64,000 nucleotides of DNA from Takifugu bimaculatus (Eukaryota > Chordata > Actinopteri > Tetraodontiformes > Tetraodontidae). Positions within the stretch are counted from its first letter, which is position 1. Each line of letters begins with the position of its first letter. The translations under genes and the position numbers were made by a program. Shown one piece after another: positions 13,802 through 43,752 of this stretch. The stretch spans positions 10,207,209-10,271,208 of the forward strand of contig CP034992.1 in assembly GCA_004026145.2 (NCBI GenBank), in the 5' to 3' direction. Under the pieces are notes generated by a model that made no database searches, was not told the DNA's origin, and worked only from the letters and a program-made list of their open reading frames with translations.

Positions 13802-15473
13802 GACAGCCTCCCAGAATAAAAGTGCAACTCAGGTGAGTGCACTCTTTTAAAGTCGACAACATCCTGCAAACAGACCGGGGGGATCGGGGGGATAGTTGGG
13901 GGCAAACTCCTCTTGTGGCAAAAGGCCACCACACCCACGCGTATGCACACCCGTTTTGTTAGGAATTGCAGACATGAGGAAAAAAATAAAGCAGTCACTT
14001 TATCAGAGGTTTGGATAAAGTTTGACTGCTTACGTGAGCTGTGCTGTTTACACTACGGATCCAGATAAGCCACACTACAGGACTTTGTTACTCTCTTTGA
14101 AAGAAAGAAATCCTCTTTTTCTCTTTTTAAAGCAACATTAACAAAGAAACAAAACACGTACACACAGACACACACACGTGATAATTTAAGACTTCACCCT
14201 AGAGGGAAAATAGGAGACTGTTGTATGTTTCTGCCTTCAGCGTTTATTAAAGTACAGCAATCATGAGGAAAACAGGGAGCAAAGCAGGCAGAAGCATTCT
14301 CATGGTTTACATCATGGCGTTCATCGGCAAGACATGGAGACAGAAGTTACCGAGTAAAGCACAAAGTAAACAGCTGCATAGAAGAAAAAACAATGTACCT
14401 CACTGAGGGAAAAGCCTTAAAGGACAAATATTTAAAATATCGCAGCAGTGTGCAAACATGGAAGGGTTTTAAGGTCACAGCACACACAGCAACAGGTTGT
14501 AGTTGAGATTGAGGTATGATTGTGAGTTTGGACTCGTGCGGCGAGTCCTCCAGCCCTCCTTGTCATTCCACTCCACTGCCAGGCTCTCGTGTTCATTTCC
14601 ACATTTGACCTGTGCACATTCAGAATATCAGTGCATTCATGCAGGAAGTGGTGCAGGCTTTGAGCAAGAAATCAGGAAATTAGTCAATGTTTCAACCCAT
14701 GTTTGTGATTCATATCACAGAATTTGAAGGTGAAAGCATGTATACCTAGCGTCCGCTTTGACTCTAAATGCTCTTCTAGTGATTCATAAAATTGTAACTG
14801 CAGTTGAAGGCACTCTCACAGGTTGGTTTGTTTTTTTCATCCACCTGAAGATAAAGTTCAAGTTGATTTAAATCTCTTAAGGATATATCAAGCGCTTGTG
14901 CTGGAAGCATTTCTTAGTTGTTGAATGCAAACTATCCTTGGACTAAGAGAGCAAACACTCCAAGTGGCCAGGATGTCAGATATTCACAGTGACATGATGG
15001 TGGCTAATAAGGTGCTACAGGCAAACGTGCGTCTGTGGCAGCATCCTATGGACTGTACACGGGACACGGAACTACTGTATGTACATACTAATGAGAACTG
15101 GTTTATACACACGGCAGCATTTCTAGAGATTTGATATGACCAACACAAATATTAACTCAGTCTATAGAAACACAGCATAAATCAAGAGTACATTATATAC
15201 ATCTGATGGGATTGATGATTCATATACTGATATAAAGCTGCACTGTTGTGCCAGATTGGACTAATTGTACATCTTTTCGCATACCATTACCATTGTTCTG
15301 CATTTAAGTATGGACATGAGGTATGCGAGAGGAAATTAAACACCTGTCTATAGATGAGTATGTACATATGGTTAAGTTCATGCTCCTTCAATGTATATAC
15401 AAGATACAATATGAACATATGAACTTCTTTTTTTTTTTTGGTAACGCATTTGGAAGACAAAGTGCTTCTCAAA
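13802..15473. other. 5' flank of ITIH copy 1; putative WNK 3'UTR
   Basis: No coding exon was recognised. TTTTAAA lies at 13845-13851, about 45 bases upstream of the ITIH ATG, and could serve as a TATA-like element; this is a weak inference. AATAAA occurs on the minus strand at 14243-14248, a possible poly(A) signal for the WNK terminal exon at 15474-15746. Unit 3 lacks about 570 bp of this stretch, including that signal. Confidence 0.4.
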
Positions 15474-15746
15474 TTAAAGCGTCCTTGTTTTGCGGTTGCC
15501 CGGCTGATATGATGCAGCGTCCTGGGTAGGAAAGGCCAAATGTTGCGCTGGAAGGAACCTGTGACCCTGGGTGACAGAGAGAGGTGATGACAGGGCCCTG
15601 AATGCAGCAGCAGTAACAGCAGACGGCGGCTGGAAACACGGCTGGGGCCCTGAGGAGGGGATGGCTGCCACTGTTGAGCCAAAGTGGTCATGTTGCAACA
15701 GGGGAAGAGCGCAGGCCTGTGGACCTAGTGCTGCCAGTGATGATGC
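15474..15746 (-). pseudogene. Duplicate of putative WNK2 terminal exon (unit 1)
   Basis: A minus-strand open segment from an AAG acceptor at 15747 to a TAA stop at 15474. It encodes a Pro/Ser/Gln-rich tail including DHFGSTVAAIPSSGPQPCFQ. This resembles, in my recollection, the C-terminal end of WNK kinases (FG...PQP..FQP pattern). The same exon is at 39111-39383, just downstream of recognisable WNK2 exons. Here it has no upstream WNK exons, so it is an orphan carried along by the segmental duplication. Confidence 0.45.
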
Positions 15747-16010
15747 CTTAAGGTTACATAACAGGCAAACATTAATCAGTAACTGGATTTATACAGTACA
15801 AACAATTATTCCGGTAAATACACCGACTGCTGAGAGTGTGATCTACAGGTAGAATCTGGAGGTAATGACTGGATTTCGGTAGCAGTGTAACGTCCAGTGC
15901 TTCAGCTACATGCAGGTTTTTAATTAAAGACCGATTAACACTTAAAATTATTTTATTTGAGTGTAACACAAACTAGCTGCTTTAGATCAACTGCATGCAT
16001 GTAGCCATCC

Positions 16011-17031
16011 TGTTGTGGTTTGGTTCTTGAACGTGATTCGGGAACGGCAGCCAGGGTCGGACCGCGGACCTCAATTCACCTCCCAGGCGTGGAAGGCGTT
16101 CTGCCGGGCCCTGGGAACCACCTCCAGCCTCACCTCGGGTTACCACCCCCAGTCCAACGGGCAGACGGAACGAGCTAACCAGAGTTTGGAGGCATCCCTG
16201 CGTTGTGTGGTCTCCCGCCTCCCGTCCTCCTGGGTCTCACGTCTACCCTGGGTGGAGTACGCCCACAACTCTCTCGTCAGTGCAGCAACCGGTCTGTCTC
16301 CCTTTATGGTCAACCACGGCTACCAACCTCCTCTGTTCCCCAGCCAAGAGGCTGACGCGGCGGTACCCTCGGTCCGAGCCCAGTTCCGCCGGATCAGACA
16401 GGTGTGGCGGGAAACTCGAGCCACACTGGACAGGACAGCGGAGCGTAACAGACGCCTGGCGGACCAACACCGAGCACCGGTGCCCAATTACCAAGTGGGT
16501 CAGCAAGTGTGGCTCTTATACCGCGACCTCCCCCTCCAGACTGATTCCAGAAAACTTGCCCCCAAGTACATCGGCCCTTACCCCGTGGACAAAATCATTA
16601 ACCCTTGTGCAGTCCATCTCCGCCTCCCAGCTTCTCTGAACATCCACCCAGTGTTTCATGTCTTCCTCCTCAAGCCCGTTCCCGAAAGCCCCCACCAACC
16701 TCCTGAGCGGCTACTTAAGCTCCCCTCTCTTTGCCTCCGGTGCCGGATCGTTGTTTTGCCACAGCGTCCAGCTCCCAACCTCTGTGATTCCAGTTTTTCG
16801 CCTCCTGTTTTCCATGTTTACTTCCAGCACGTGAGTTTGTTCCAGTGCCTCGTCACTGCGTTTCGTTGGTACTTTTTCTCGACGTTTTTTTCCCTTTCTG
16901 GTGATTTTTAGTTCGTAGATTTTCTGTTGTTACTTTGATTGATTCCTTCGTCTTGCACCTTTTTGTTATCAATAAAGAGCCGTTTCTTCTACTCTGCATC
17001 TGGGTCCAGGCCTCCTTGACTGTCCATAACA
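16011..17031 (+). mobile_element. Internally deleted Ty3/gypsy element
   Basis: The element begins TGTTGTGG at 16011 and ends CCATAACA at 17031. It is flanked by the 5-bp duplication CATCC (16006-16010 and 17032-17036). Only about 45 bp of the left end remains before the integrase region begins, so most of gag-pol is gone. AATAAA at about 16970 is a likely LTR poly(A) signal. The empty site is visible at the right edge of unit 3 (39636-39645, CATCCACCCC). Confidence 0.88.
16015..16911 (+). pseudogene. Gypsy integrase C-terminal fragment
   Basis: An open frame of 298 codons with the integrase signature around SDRGPQFTSQAW, the HPQSNGQTERANQ motif, and a GPYPV (GPY/F) module near residue 190. 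The RNase H, RT, protease and gag regions are absent. The last part, beyond the GPY/F module, shows no clear chromodomain. Confidence 0.88.
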
Positions 17032-17103
17032 CATCCACCCCTATCATCTACGACTGTCGTGTATTTTTCATGCATTTGAAAGGTGAATGTCATGACACAC
17101 ACC

Positions 17104-17311
17104 TTGCTTCTTCGCTGTATTCCAGCTGCTCTTTGGAGGTTTCCTGATTGATCTTCATCTCCAGGTCTATTGCCATGCACAGTGTGCACGGCGCTCTGTC
17201 CTTACAGCACAGCTTGAAATGTGGGGTCACATTGAAGGCGTTTACTATTTCACTGTTTGCAAGACTTGGAGACATCTCGTCCTTCATGGTGCAGTCTGTT
17301 TGGCAGATAAA
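17104..17311 (-). pseudogene. IL-17 receptor-like exon, 3'-truncated copy (unit 2)
   Basis: Copy of the exon at 919-1138 with the same Cys-rich reading frame. The junction with the following sequence (GACACACACC|TTGCTTC) removes the donor site and last codons. It is therefore a truncated exon. Confidence 0.4.
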
Positions 17312-17451
17312 CTGGCTGACTGAGGCAGTTATAATCCTTTAAACATTCTTGATGATTTAATTTATAACAAGAAACAAGATCTGACATATCAATACTGTTT
17401 ATTGGTTTGTGATCACACAGAGTAATTTCCATGATGTTTCATGTTTTTAAG

Positions 17452-26183
<8,732 letters not shown>

Positions 26184-27363
26184 GACAGCCTCCCAGAATA
26201 AAAGTGCAACTCAGGTGAGTGCACTCTTTTAAAGTCGACAACATCCTGCAAACAGACCGGGGGGATCGGGGGGATAGTTGGGGGCAAACTCCTCTTGTGG
26301 CAAAAGGCCACCACACCCACGCGTATGCACACCCGTTTTGTTAGGAATTGCAGACATGATGAAAAAAATAAAGCAGTCACTTTATCAGAGGTTTGGATAA
26401 AGTTTGACTGCTTACGTGAGCTGTGCTGTTTACACTACGGATCCAGATAAGCCACACTACAGGACTTTGTTACTCTCTTTGAAAGAAAGAAATCCTCTTT
26501 TTCTCTTTTTAAAGCAACATTAACAAAGAAACAAAACACGTACACACAGACACACACACGTGATAATTTAAGACTTCACCCTAGAGGGAAAATAGGAGAC
26601 TGTTGTATGTTTCTGCCTTCAGCGTTTATTAAAGTACAGCAATCATGAGGAAAACAGGGAGCAAAGCAGGCAGAAGCATTCTCATGGTTTACATCACGGC
26701 GTTCATCGGCAAGACATGGAGACAGAAGTTACCGAGTAAAGCACAAAGTAAACAGCTACATAGAAGAAAAAACAATGTACCTCACTGAGGGAAAAGCCTT
26801 AAAGGACAAATATTTAAAATATCGCAGCAGTGTGCAAACATGGAAGGGTTTTAAGGTCACAGCACACACAGCAACAGGTTGTAGTTGAGATTGAGGTATG
26901 ATTGTGAGTTTGGACTCGTGCGGCGAGTCCTCCAGCCCTCCTTGTCATTCCACTCCACTGCCAGGCTCTCGTGTTCATTTCCACATTTGACCTGTGCACA
27001 TTCAGAATATCAATGCATTCATGCAGGAAGTGGTGCAGGCTTTGAGCAAGAAATCAGGAAATTAGTCAATGTTTCAACCCATGTTTGTGATTGATATCAC
27101 AGAAAAGGTGAAAGCATGTATACCTAGCGTCTGCTTTGACTCTAAATGCTCTTCTAGTGATTCATAAAATTGTAACTGCAGTTGAAGGCACTCTCACAGG
27201 TTGGTTTGTTTTTTTCATCCACCTGAAGATAAAGTTCAAGTTGATTTAAATCTCTTAAGGATATATCAAGCGCTTGTGCTGGAAGCATTTCTTAGTTGTT
27301 GAATGCAAACTATCCTTGGACTAAGAGAGCAAACACTCCAAGTGGCCAGGATGTCAGATATTC
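26184..27363. other. 5' flank of ITIH copy 2
   Basis: Same sequence as 13802-14991. Minus-strand AATAAA at 26625-26630. No coding exon recognised. It ends at the unit 2/3 breakpoint, where unit 2 flank is joined to the poly(A)-signal region of ITIH copy 3. Confidence 0.5.
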
Positions 27364-27371
27364 TGTTTATT

Positions 27372-27936
27372 GGTTCAAACAGGTTCAAACAACCTGAAAC
27401 ATGAGAAAAACAAATGAGGCAAAAACAACAGTTTTGAATTTTACTTGCAAGGAGAACGGAGAGATGTGCTCAGTTACAGATCTCCAATATGTTCTGACGC
27501 ACACCTCCCGCCATCCTTCTTTTATTGAGATTAGGAGGTCCCTAGTTACACAGAATTCAAATGTGTCTAAGGGAGGAGAAAACACAAGATAGCAGGTCCC
27601 AAACAAAGCAAAAGACTGTAAATCATAATGGTGAGATTATACGTAGGTCTTCACTGATTTGATTAGCTTAGCTCGCACACAGCACATTCTTCCATATCAG
27701 AATAAAAGAGCACCTCCTGGGTCATGACTGCAGCTCTATCTCCAGTCAATGTCACTTCTCCACAGCAGCTGCATTTCTGTCGCCCTTGACCAGAGAAGTT
27801 CAAGTTGACACATCAAGCATCATGAACATTAAGCATTAACAAATAAGAAACAGTAATGAGAATCAATATAACAAGAATAAAGAATATAACAAGGTAAAAG
27901 CAAATAAGAGATAACTTTAATATAATGGATCTAACA
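27372..27936 (-). mobile_element. Solo LTR, minus orientation, at unit 2/3 junction
   Basis: About 565 bp closely related to the solo LTR at 40334-40894 but inverted. The 5' end is intact (TGTTAGATCC read on the minus strand, ending at 27936). The other end has lost its CTAACA and instead shows a repeated GGTTCAAACA (27373-27391). No clean target duplication is seen. It lies between the ITIH copy 3 stop codon and the old poly(A) signal, and it carries its own AATAAA (minus strand, about 27518). Confidence 0.75.
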
Positions 27937-27983
27937 GTTTGTGATCACACGGAGTAATTTCCATGATGTTTCATGTTTTTAAG

Positions 27984-37983
<10,000 letters not shown>

Positions 37984-39110
37984 GACAGCCTCCCAGAATA
38001 AAAGTGCAACTCAGGTGAGTGGACTCTTTTAAAGTCGGGAGGACAACATCCTGCAAACAGACCGGGGGGATCGGGGGGATAGTTGGGGGCAAACTCCTCT
38101 TGTGGCAAAAGGCCACCACACCCACGCGTGTGCACACCCATTTTGTTGGGAATTGCAGACATGAGGAAAAAAATAAAGCAGTCACTCTATCAGAGGTTTG
38201 GATATAGTTTGGCTGCTTACGTGAGCTGTGCTGTTTACACTACGGATCCAAAAACGCCACACTACAGGACTTTGTTACTCTTTGAAAGAAATCCACCAGA
38301 AAGCAAGAAAACAGGAAATTAGTCAGTGTTTCAACCCATGTTTGTGATTCATATCACAGAATTTGAAGGTGAAAGCATGTATACCTAGCGTCTGCTTTGA
38401 CTCTAAATGCTCTTCTAGTGATTCATAAAATTGTAACTGCAGTTGAAGGCACTCTCACAGGTTGGTTTGTTTTTTTCATCCACCTGAAGATAAAGTTCAA
38501 GTTGATTTAAATCTCTTAAGGCTAAATCAAGCGCTTGTGCTGGAAGCATTTCTTAGTTGTTGAATGCAAACTATCCTTGGACTAAGAGAGCAAACACTCC
38601 AAGTGGCCAGGATGTCAGATATTCACAGTGACATGATGGTGGCTAATAAGGTGCTACAGGCAAACGTGCGTCTGTGGCAGCATCCTATGGACTGTACACG
38701 GGACACGGAACTACTGTATGTACATACTAATGAGAACTGGTTTATACACACGGCAGCATTTCTAGAGATTTGATATGACCAACACAAATATTAACTCAGT
38801 CTATAGAAACACAGCATAAATCAAGAGTACATTATATACATCTGATGGGATTGATGATTCATATACTGATATAAAGCTGCACTGTTGTACCAAATTGGAC
38901 TAATTGTACATCTTTTCGCATACCATTACCATTGTTCTGCATTTAAGTATGGACATGAGGTATGCGAGAGGAAATTAAACACCTGTCTATAGATGAGTAT
39001 GTACATATGGTTAATTTCATGCTCCTTCAATGTATATACAAGATACAATATGAACATATGAACTTCTTTTTCTTTTGGTACTGCATTTGGAAGACAAAGT
39101 GCTTCTCAAA
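37984..39110. other. 5' flank of ITIH copy 3
   Basis: Equivalent to 13802-15473 with a deletion of about 570 bp near 38295. No exon recognised. If the WNK terminal exon upstream is used, this would be its 3' UTR, but the AATAAA found in the other units is missing here. Confidence 0.4.
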
Positions 39111-39640
39111 TTAAAGCGTCCTTGTTTTGCGGTTGCCCGGCTGATATGATGCAGCGTCCTGGGTAGGAAAGGCCAAATGTTGCGCTGGAAGGAACCTGTG
39201 ACCCTGGGTGACAGAGAGAGGTGATGACAGGGCCCTGAATGCAGCAGCAGTAACAGCAGACGGCAGCTGGAAACACGGCTGGGGTCCTGAGGAGGGGATG
39301 GCTGCCACTGTTGAGCCAAAGTGGTCATGTTGCAACAGGGGAAGAGCGCAGGCCTGTGGACCTAGTGCTGCCAGTGATGATGCCTTAAGGTTACATAACA
39401 GGCAAACACTAATTAGTAACTGGATTTATACAGTACAAACAATTATTCCGGTAAATACACCGACTGTGCTGAGAGTGTGATCTACAGGTAGAATCTGGAG
39501 GTAATGACTGGATTTCGGTAGCAGTGTAACGTCCAGTGCTTCAGCTACGTGCAGGTTTTTAATTAAAGACTGATTAAAATTATTTTATTTGAGTGTAACA
39601 CAAACTAGCTGCTTTAGATCAACTGCATGCATGTAGCCAT

Positions 39641-39743
39641 CCACCCCTATCATCTATGACTGTTGTTTATTTTTCATGCATTTGAAAGGTGAATGTCATG
39701 ACACGCACCTCTGAATCACCCGTCTGTGTGTTTGTGGCACAAC
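39641..39743. repeat. Partial fourth unit start abutting WNK2
   Basis: About 105 bp matching 709-823 of unit 1 (slightly shortened), without the gypsy insertion. It stops exactly where WNK2 coding sequence begins (AACAG|GTTGTGCC on the minus strand). Unit 1 has a different sequence (TTTTGGACCAG) at that point. This is a duplication or rearrangement breakpoint. Confidence 0.7.
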
Positions 39744-40333
39744 CTGTTGCTGTTATTGGCCTGAGCTTGAGCCAGTCCCATTACTGGCTGCCGGGAAGAC
39801 GGCGTGGCACTGCCAGGTGGCTGCGCTGGCTGACCAAAAGCCCCTGGCCCAGCTCCAGACCCTGAGTAGACACACATGCAGTCAGTGTTCCACCATAGTT
39901 AATATTTTTGATGGTATTGTAATTCCACATACTGCTGCCGCGCTCTTTGCCAAGACAGAGTCGCTTCAGAGTTGACCCTGCAAAAAAAAAAAAAAAAATG
40001 AGATTGAAGACATGAGATTAAAGACTTAATATTTCTCATAAGCTTTGTGAAAGTCCAAAAAACAAGATGCAGTGTGAAATTGCACAGCCATGAAACAAAA
40101 ATATAACTAGGAAAGCAGCCAGATGCACTTAATCAGCAAAGTCGTGCAATACCTTAGTGCAGTGCTTAAGCCAGTGGCAGACACGTGTTAAGTGGATCGG
40201 GGAGTTTAAAGCAGGTTTAGCTGTAATTGCCATGCAGCTTATCGCCGCCTGATGATGCAAGGTGGCTAAAAACTCTGAACTGGGAATTAAAACAAGGCAG
40301 CAGCATTAAAAAAAAAAAAAAAAATAGGCCAGA

Positions 40334-40894
40334 TGTTAGATCCATTATATTAAAGTTATCTCTTATTTGCTTTTACCTTGTTATATTCTTTATTCTTGTT
40401 ATATTGATTCTCATTACTGTTTCTTATTATTTGTTAATGCTTAATGTTCATGATGCTTGATGTGTCAACTTGAACTTCTCTGGTCAAGGGCGACAGAAAT
40501 GCAGCTGCTGTGGAGAAGTGACATTGACTGGAGACAGAGCTGCAGTCATGACCCAGGAGGTGCTCTTTTATTCTGATATGGAAGAATGTGCTGTGTGCGA
40601 CCTAAGCTAATCAAATCAGTGAAGACCTACGTATAATCTCACCATTATGATTTACAGTCTTTTGCTTTGTTTGGGACCTGCTATCTTGTGTTTTCCCCTC
40701 CCTTAGACACATTTGAATTCTGTGTAACTAGGGACCTCCTAATCTCAATAAAAGAAGGATGGCGGGAGGTGTGCGTCAGAACATGTTGGAGATCTGTAAC
40801 TGAGCACATCTCTCCGTTCTCCTTGCAAGTAAATTTCTAAACTGTTGTCTTTGCCTCATTTGTTTCTCATGTTTCAGGTCGTTTGAACCTAACA
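40334..40894 (+). mobile_element. Solo LTR of a retrovirus-like element
   Basis: A 561-bp LTR bounded by the inverted ends TGTTAG...CTAACA and flanked by the 5-bp target duplication CCAGA (40329-40333 and 40895-40899). It has an AATAAA-containing stretch (about 40746). No internal coding sequence is present, so it is the product of LTR-LTR recombination. It lies in the WNK2 intron, antisense to that gene. A related, inverted copy is at 27372-27936. Confidence 0.9.
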
Positions 40895-40941
40895 CCAGAT
40901 TATGATATTATCCTTAAATATCATCTCTTGATCCTTTAATT

Positions 40942-42090
40942 CAGGGGTGGGGAACCTCCGGCCTCCGGGCCGTATACGGCCTACGAGACCATTTCTACCG
41001 GCCCGCAACGCAATAAGATTTTTATATTTTATATGTGCACTTATACAGTGGGACCGTTCGCTAAACTCCGCGAGCTGCGAGTAGCAGCGGTAGCGTATTT
41101 TTGCCTTTCGTATCCTGAAATTTCTTTCGTAACAAGAGGAAATATTTTCCCGTTTTCTGAGATAAAACAGACGGTTATGTTATGTCCGAGTCAAGGTCAG
41201 GGTCAGTGAACACAGCATGTGATGTACGTAGTGGGCTGGACTGATTGACACGGACGAAAAATGCTTAGCGAAACAGGCTAAACGCGGCGAGTTGAAAGGA
41301 CAGATGAGTTTGGATAAAATTAACGCTCTTCGCCGGAGTTTGGAGGCTCAACGAGCAGGTTTCACACGACCATGTACCGACAGAGAGAATATTACGCGTG
41401 CAAGTTTTGTGGTGAGTGAATTAATAGCCACGAAGCTGAAACCTCACGCCGAATGAGAGTTCGTTAACGCGCCTCGTAGCCGCCGCTGAGGCGCTCGTGA
41501 CGGACAAATTAAAATTGTTTCAAAGGGTGAATTTTTTTTCGTGAATAACTATTGAACTAAGACATATATTGTTATGATTCCAGTGGCTAACGGTATGTTT
41601 TTATGGTCAAGGAATCTAAATATGTAGTCAAAGTATATGTGGGACTAATATTTATGGTGGAAATCACAATATGCCAGGAACTGTTGCGCTTGGCGGAGGT
41701 CTGCGCTCTCCGAGTGCTTTCTAGTTGTTATTGTCTTTATCTTTCTTTTTCATTTATTTTCTTGATTATCTTGTTGTATTGCAGTTTTTGTAAGTAGAGG
41801 CCTCGAACAGGCCCTGACAGGTCTCTTGCCTCAACTCTGCACCTCTTTTTTTTAATTGTTTTGTATGACCATGAAAACATATTTTACTTGTTTGTCATTT
41901 TATTCTATTTTTTTGGTGATTTTATATGCATGTGTTAAATAATTCAAACTCAAATGCAGTAATCATGAGACTTAGTAACAGTGGTTATAGACTTTTTTTT
42001 GCATCCCTATGTGTTCATAATAGTATGGCCCTCGGAGGACTTTATAAAAATTGAAATGGCCCTCGATATGAAAAAGGTTCCCCACCCCTG
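40942..42090 (+). mobile_element. Non-autonomous hAT (Charlie-like) transposon
   Basis: Imperfect terminal inverted repeats, CAGGGGTGGGGAACCT at 40942 and GGTTCCCCACCCCTG ending at 42090, are flanked by the 8-bp target duplication CTTTAATT (40934-40941 and 42091-42098). The inside keeps a short relic of transposase-like coding sequence at about 41402-41460 (ASFVVSELIATKLKPHAE, then a stop). The rest is non-coding, so it depends on another element for movement. Confidence 0.9.
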
Positions 42091-42919
42091 CTTTAATTGT
42101 TTTAAGCTTCGGGGGGGGGGGGGTCTACTGTATATCAGTGCAATTAAAACACAAAACAAAGATGAGGCCAATGTTGCCAAATCATTTGGCAAAGACAGAA
42201 CAAATGAAGCCAGTGAGCTATTAGACCAGCCTGTAGAGAAGTATAATCAAAGAGGGGGAAAAAAAACAAAAAAACAAAAAAAAAAACACCACTGTAAGAA
42301 AACAGAAATCTATCATTTCCCTCCCCATTAAATAAAACAGAACAGCTCTCATTTCATTCTCTGGTGATGTTTGCCATCTACTAGTAGAATGGCTGCTCGG
42401 TAGGTATCTGGTGGATACCTTGTCCAGGTTGTGTGCCGGTGACGTCCCCCTGTAGTCCAGCGTAAATATTATCTGATGATAAAGAACCTTTGAGGGAGCA
42501 GGGCTGCTGTGTTTGCACTGGACCTGAAGTGGTGCTGGGAAGGTGGGTGGTGCATGACCGTGCCCGACTGTGAGTGTGGAAAGACCCTTTGGCTGGAGAG
42601 CCGTTTAAACTCACCGTGGGCTCACCTGCGGGTGCAGCACCTGAACACAAACACAAATATTAAAAGGCCTCACTGGTTGCTGGCGCCGGAAATTTGCGGC
42701 GATTTTCACAAAATCACACACTGGATCTGCTGGAGTCACTGCTTCTGGTTTTGACATTCTTAAATTGTTGAACCAGGGGGCTGAGAAGCTTGCTGGGCTT
42801 CAGTTTGTGCTTGTTTGACCTTTTCCTGGGGCAGGTGTGCGGTGAGACAGGTGAGAGACCCAGGCCTTGGGGAGGCGCTTTGCCGAGGCGGCGATAGAGC
42901 AGCTCCACTTCCCCTCTCT

Positions 42920-43752
42920 GATTAAGATTAAGATTAACTTTATTCATCCCCGTGGGGAAATTGAATTATAGTAGCAGCGTATGCAGAGTAAAGAGACAGA
43001 AAAAAAAAAATAATACAGATAAGATTAGAATGTTATAAGCATATATACAGCATATATTATAAGCATATATATAATATATACATAATATATACATATTATA
43101 AGCATTATAAGCATATATACATAAATATAGAATAAATTAGAAATAAAATTACAACATAAACATTACACAATTATTGTTGAGTTGGTTTGAGTGAATTGTA
43201 CAGTTTAATGGCGGACGGCAGGAATGACTTCCTGTACCGTTCCTTGGAGCAGCGAGGCTGCAGGAGTCTGTTGCTGAAGCTGCTCCTCAGTTTGTCCACT
43301 GTGTTATGGAGGGGGTGGGAGGGACTGTCCATGATTGTCCGCAGTTTCAACACCATCCTGTCCCTCACCACCTCGTCCAAGTTATCAAGTCTACAGCCAA
43401 CAACAGACCCTGCCTTTTTGATGAGTTTGTTGAGTCTGTTGGCATCCTTTGCTTTAATGCCTGCTCCCCAGCACACTGCAGCAAAGAAGATGGTGCTAGC
43501 CATGACAGACTGGTAGAACATGTGGAGCATCCTGCTGCAAACACTGAAGGACCTGAGTCTCCTGAGGAAATAGAGTCTGCTCATGGCCTTCTTGTAAACA
43601 GCATCGGTGTTTGTGGACCACTCCAGTTTACTGTCCAGCTGAACACCCAGGAACCTGTAAGATGGGACTAGTTCCACTTCTTTCCCACTAATGCAGACTG
43701 GGGAGGGTGGGGACTTGCTTTTTCTGAAATCCACCACCATCTCCTTCGTCTC
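42920..43752 (-). mobile_element. 5'-truncated Rex1/L2-type LINE inside WNK2 exon
   Basis: A minus-strand reverse-transcriptase C-terminal fragment (MVVDFRKSKSPPSP, then LGVQLDSKLEW, and ERYRKSFLPSAIKLYNS near the end) ends in an untranslated part with AATAAAGTTAATC and short (TTAATC)n repeats. The frame is open from 43752 to about 43171. Left and right of it the WNK2 exon resumes without loss (CATCAG | AGAGGGG). A short target duplication ATCAG is possible but overlaps the tail repeat. Rex1 versus L2 is a judgement from motifs. Confidence 0.85.

Noticed and set aside
41981..42331. ORF with Gly and Lys runs
   Set aside because: Crosses the hAT right end, a poly-G tract and a poly-A stretch; not a gene.
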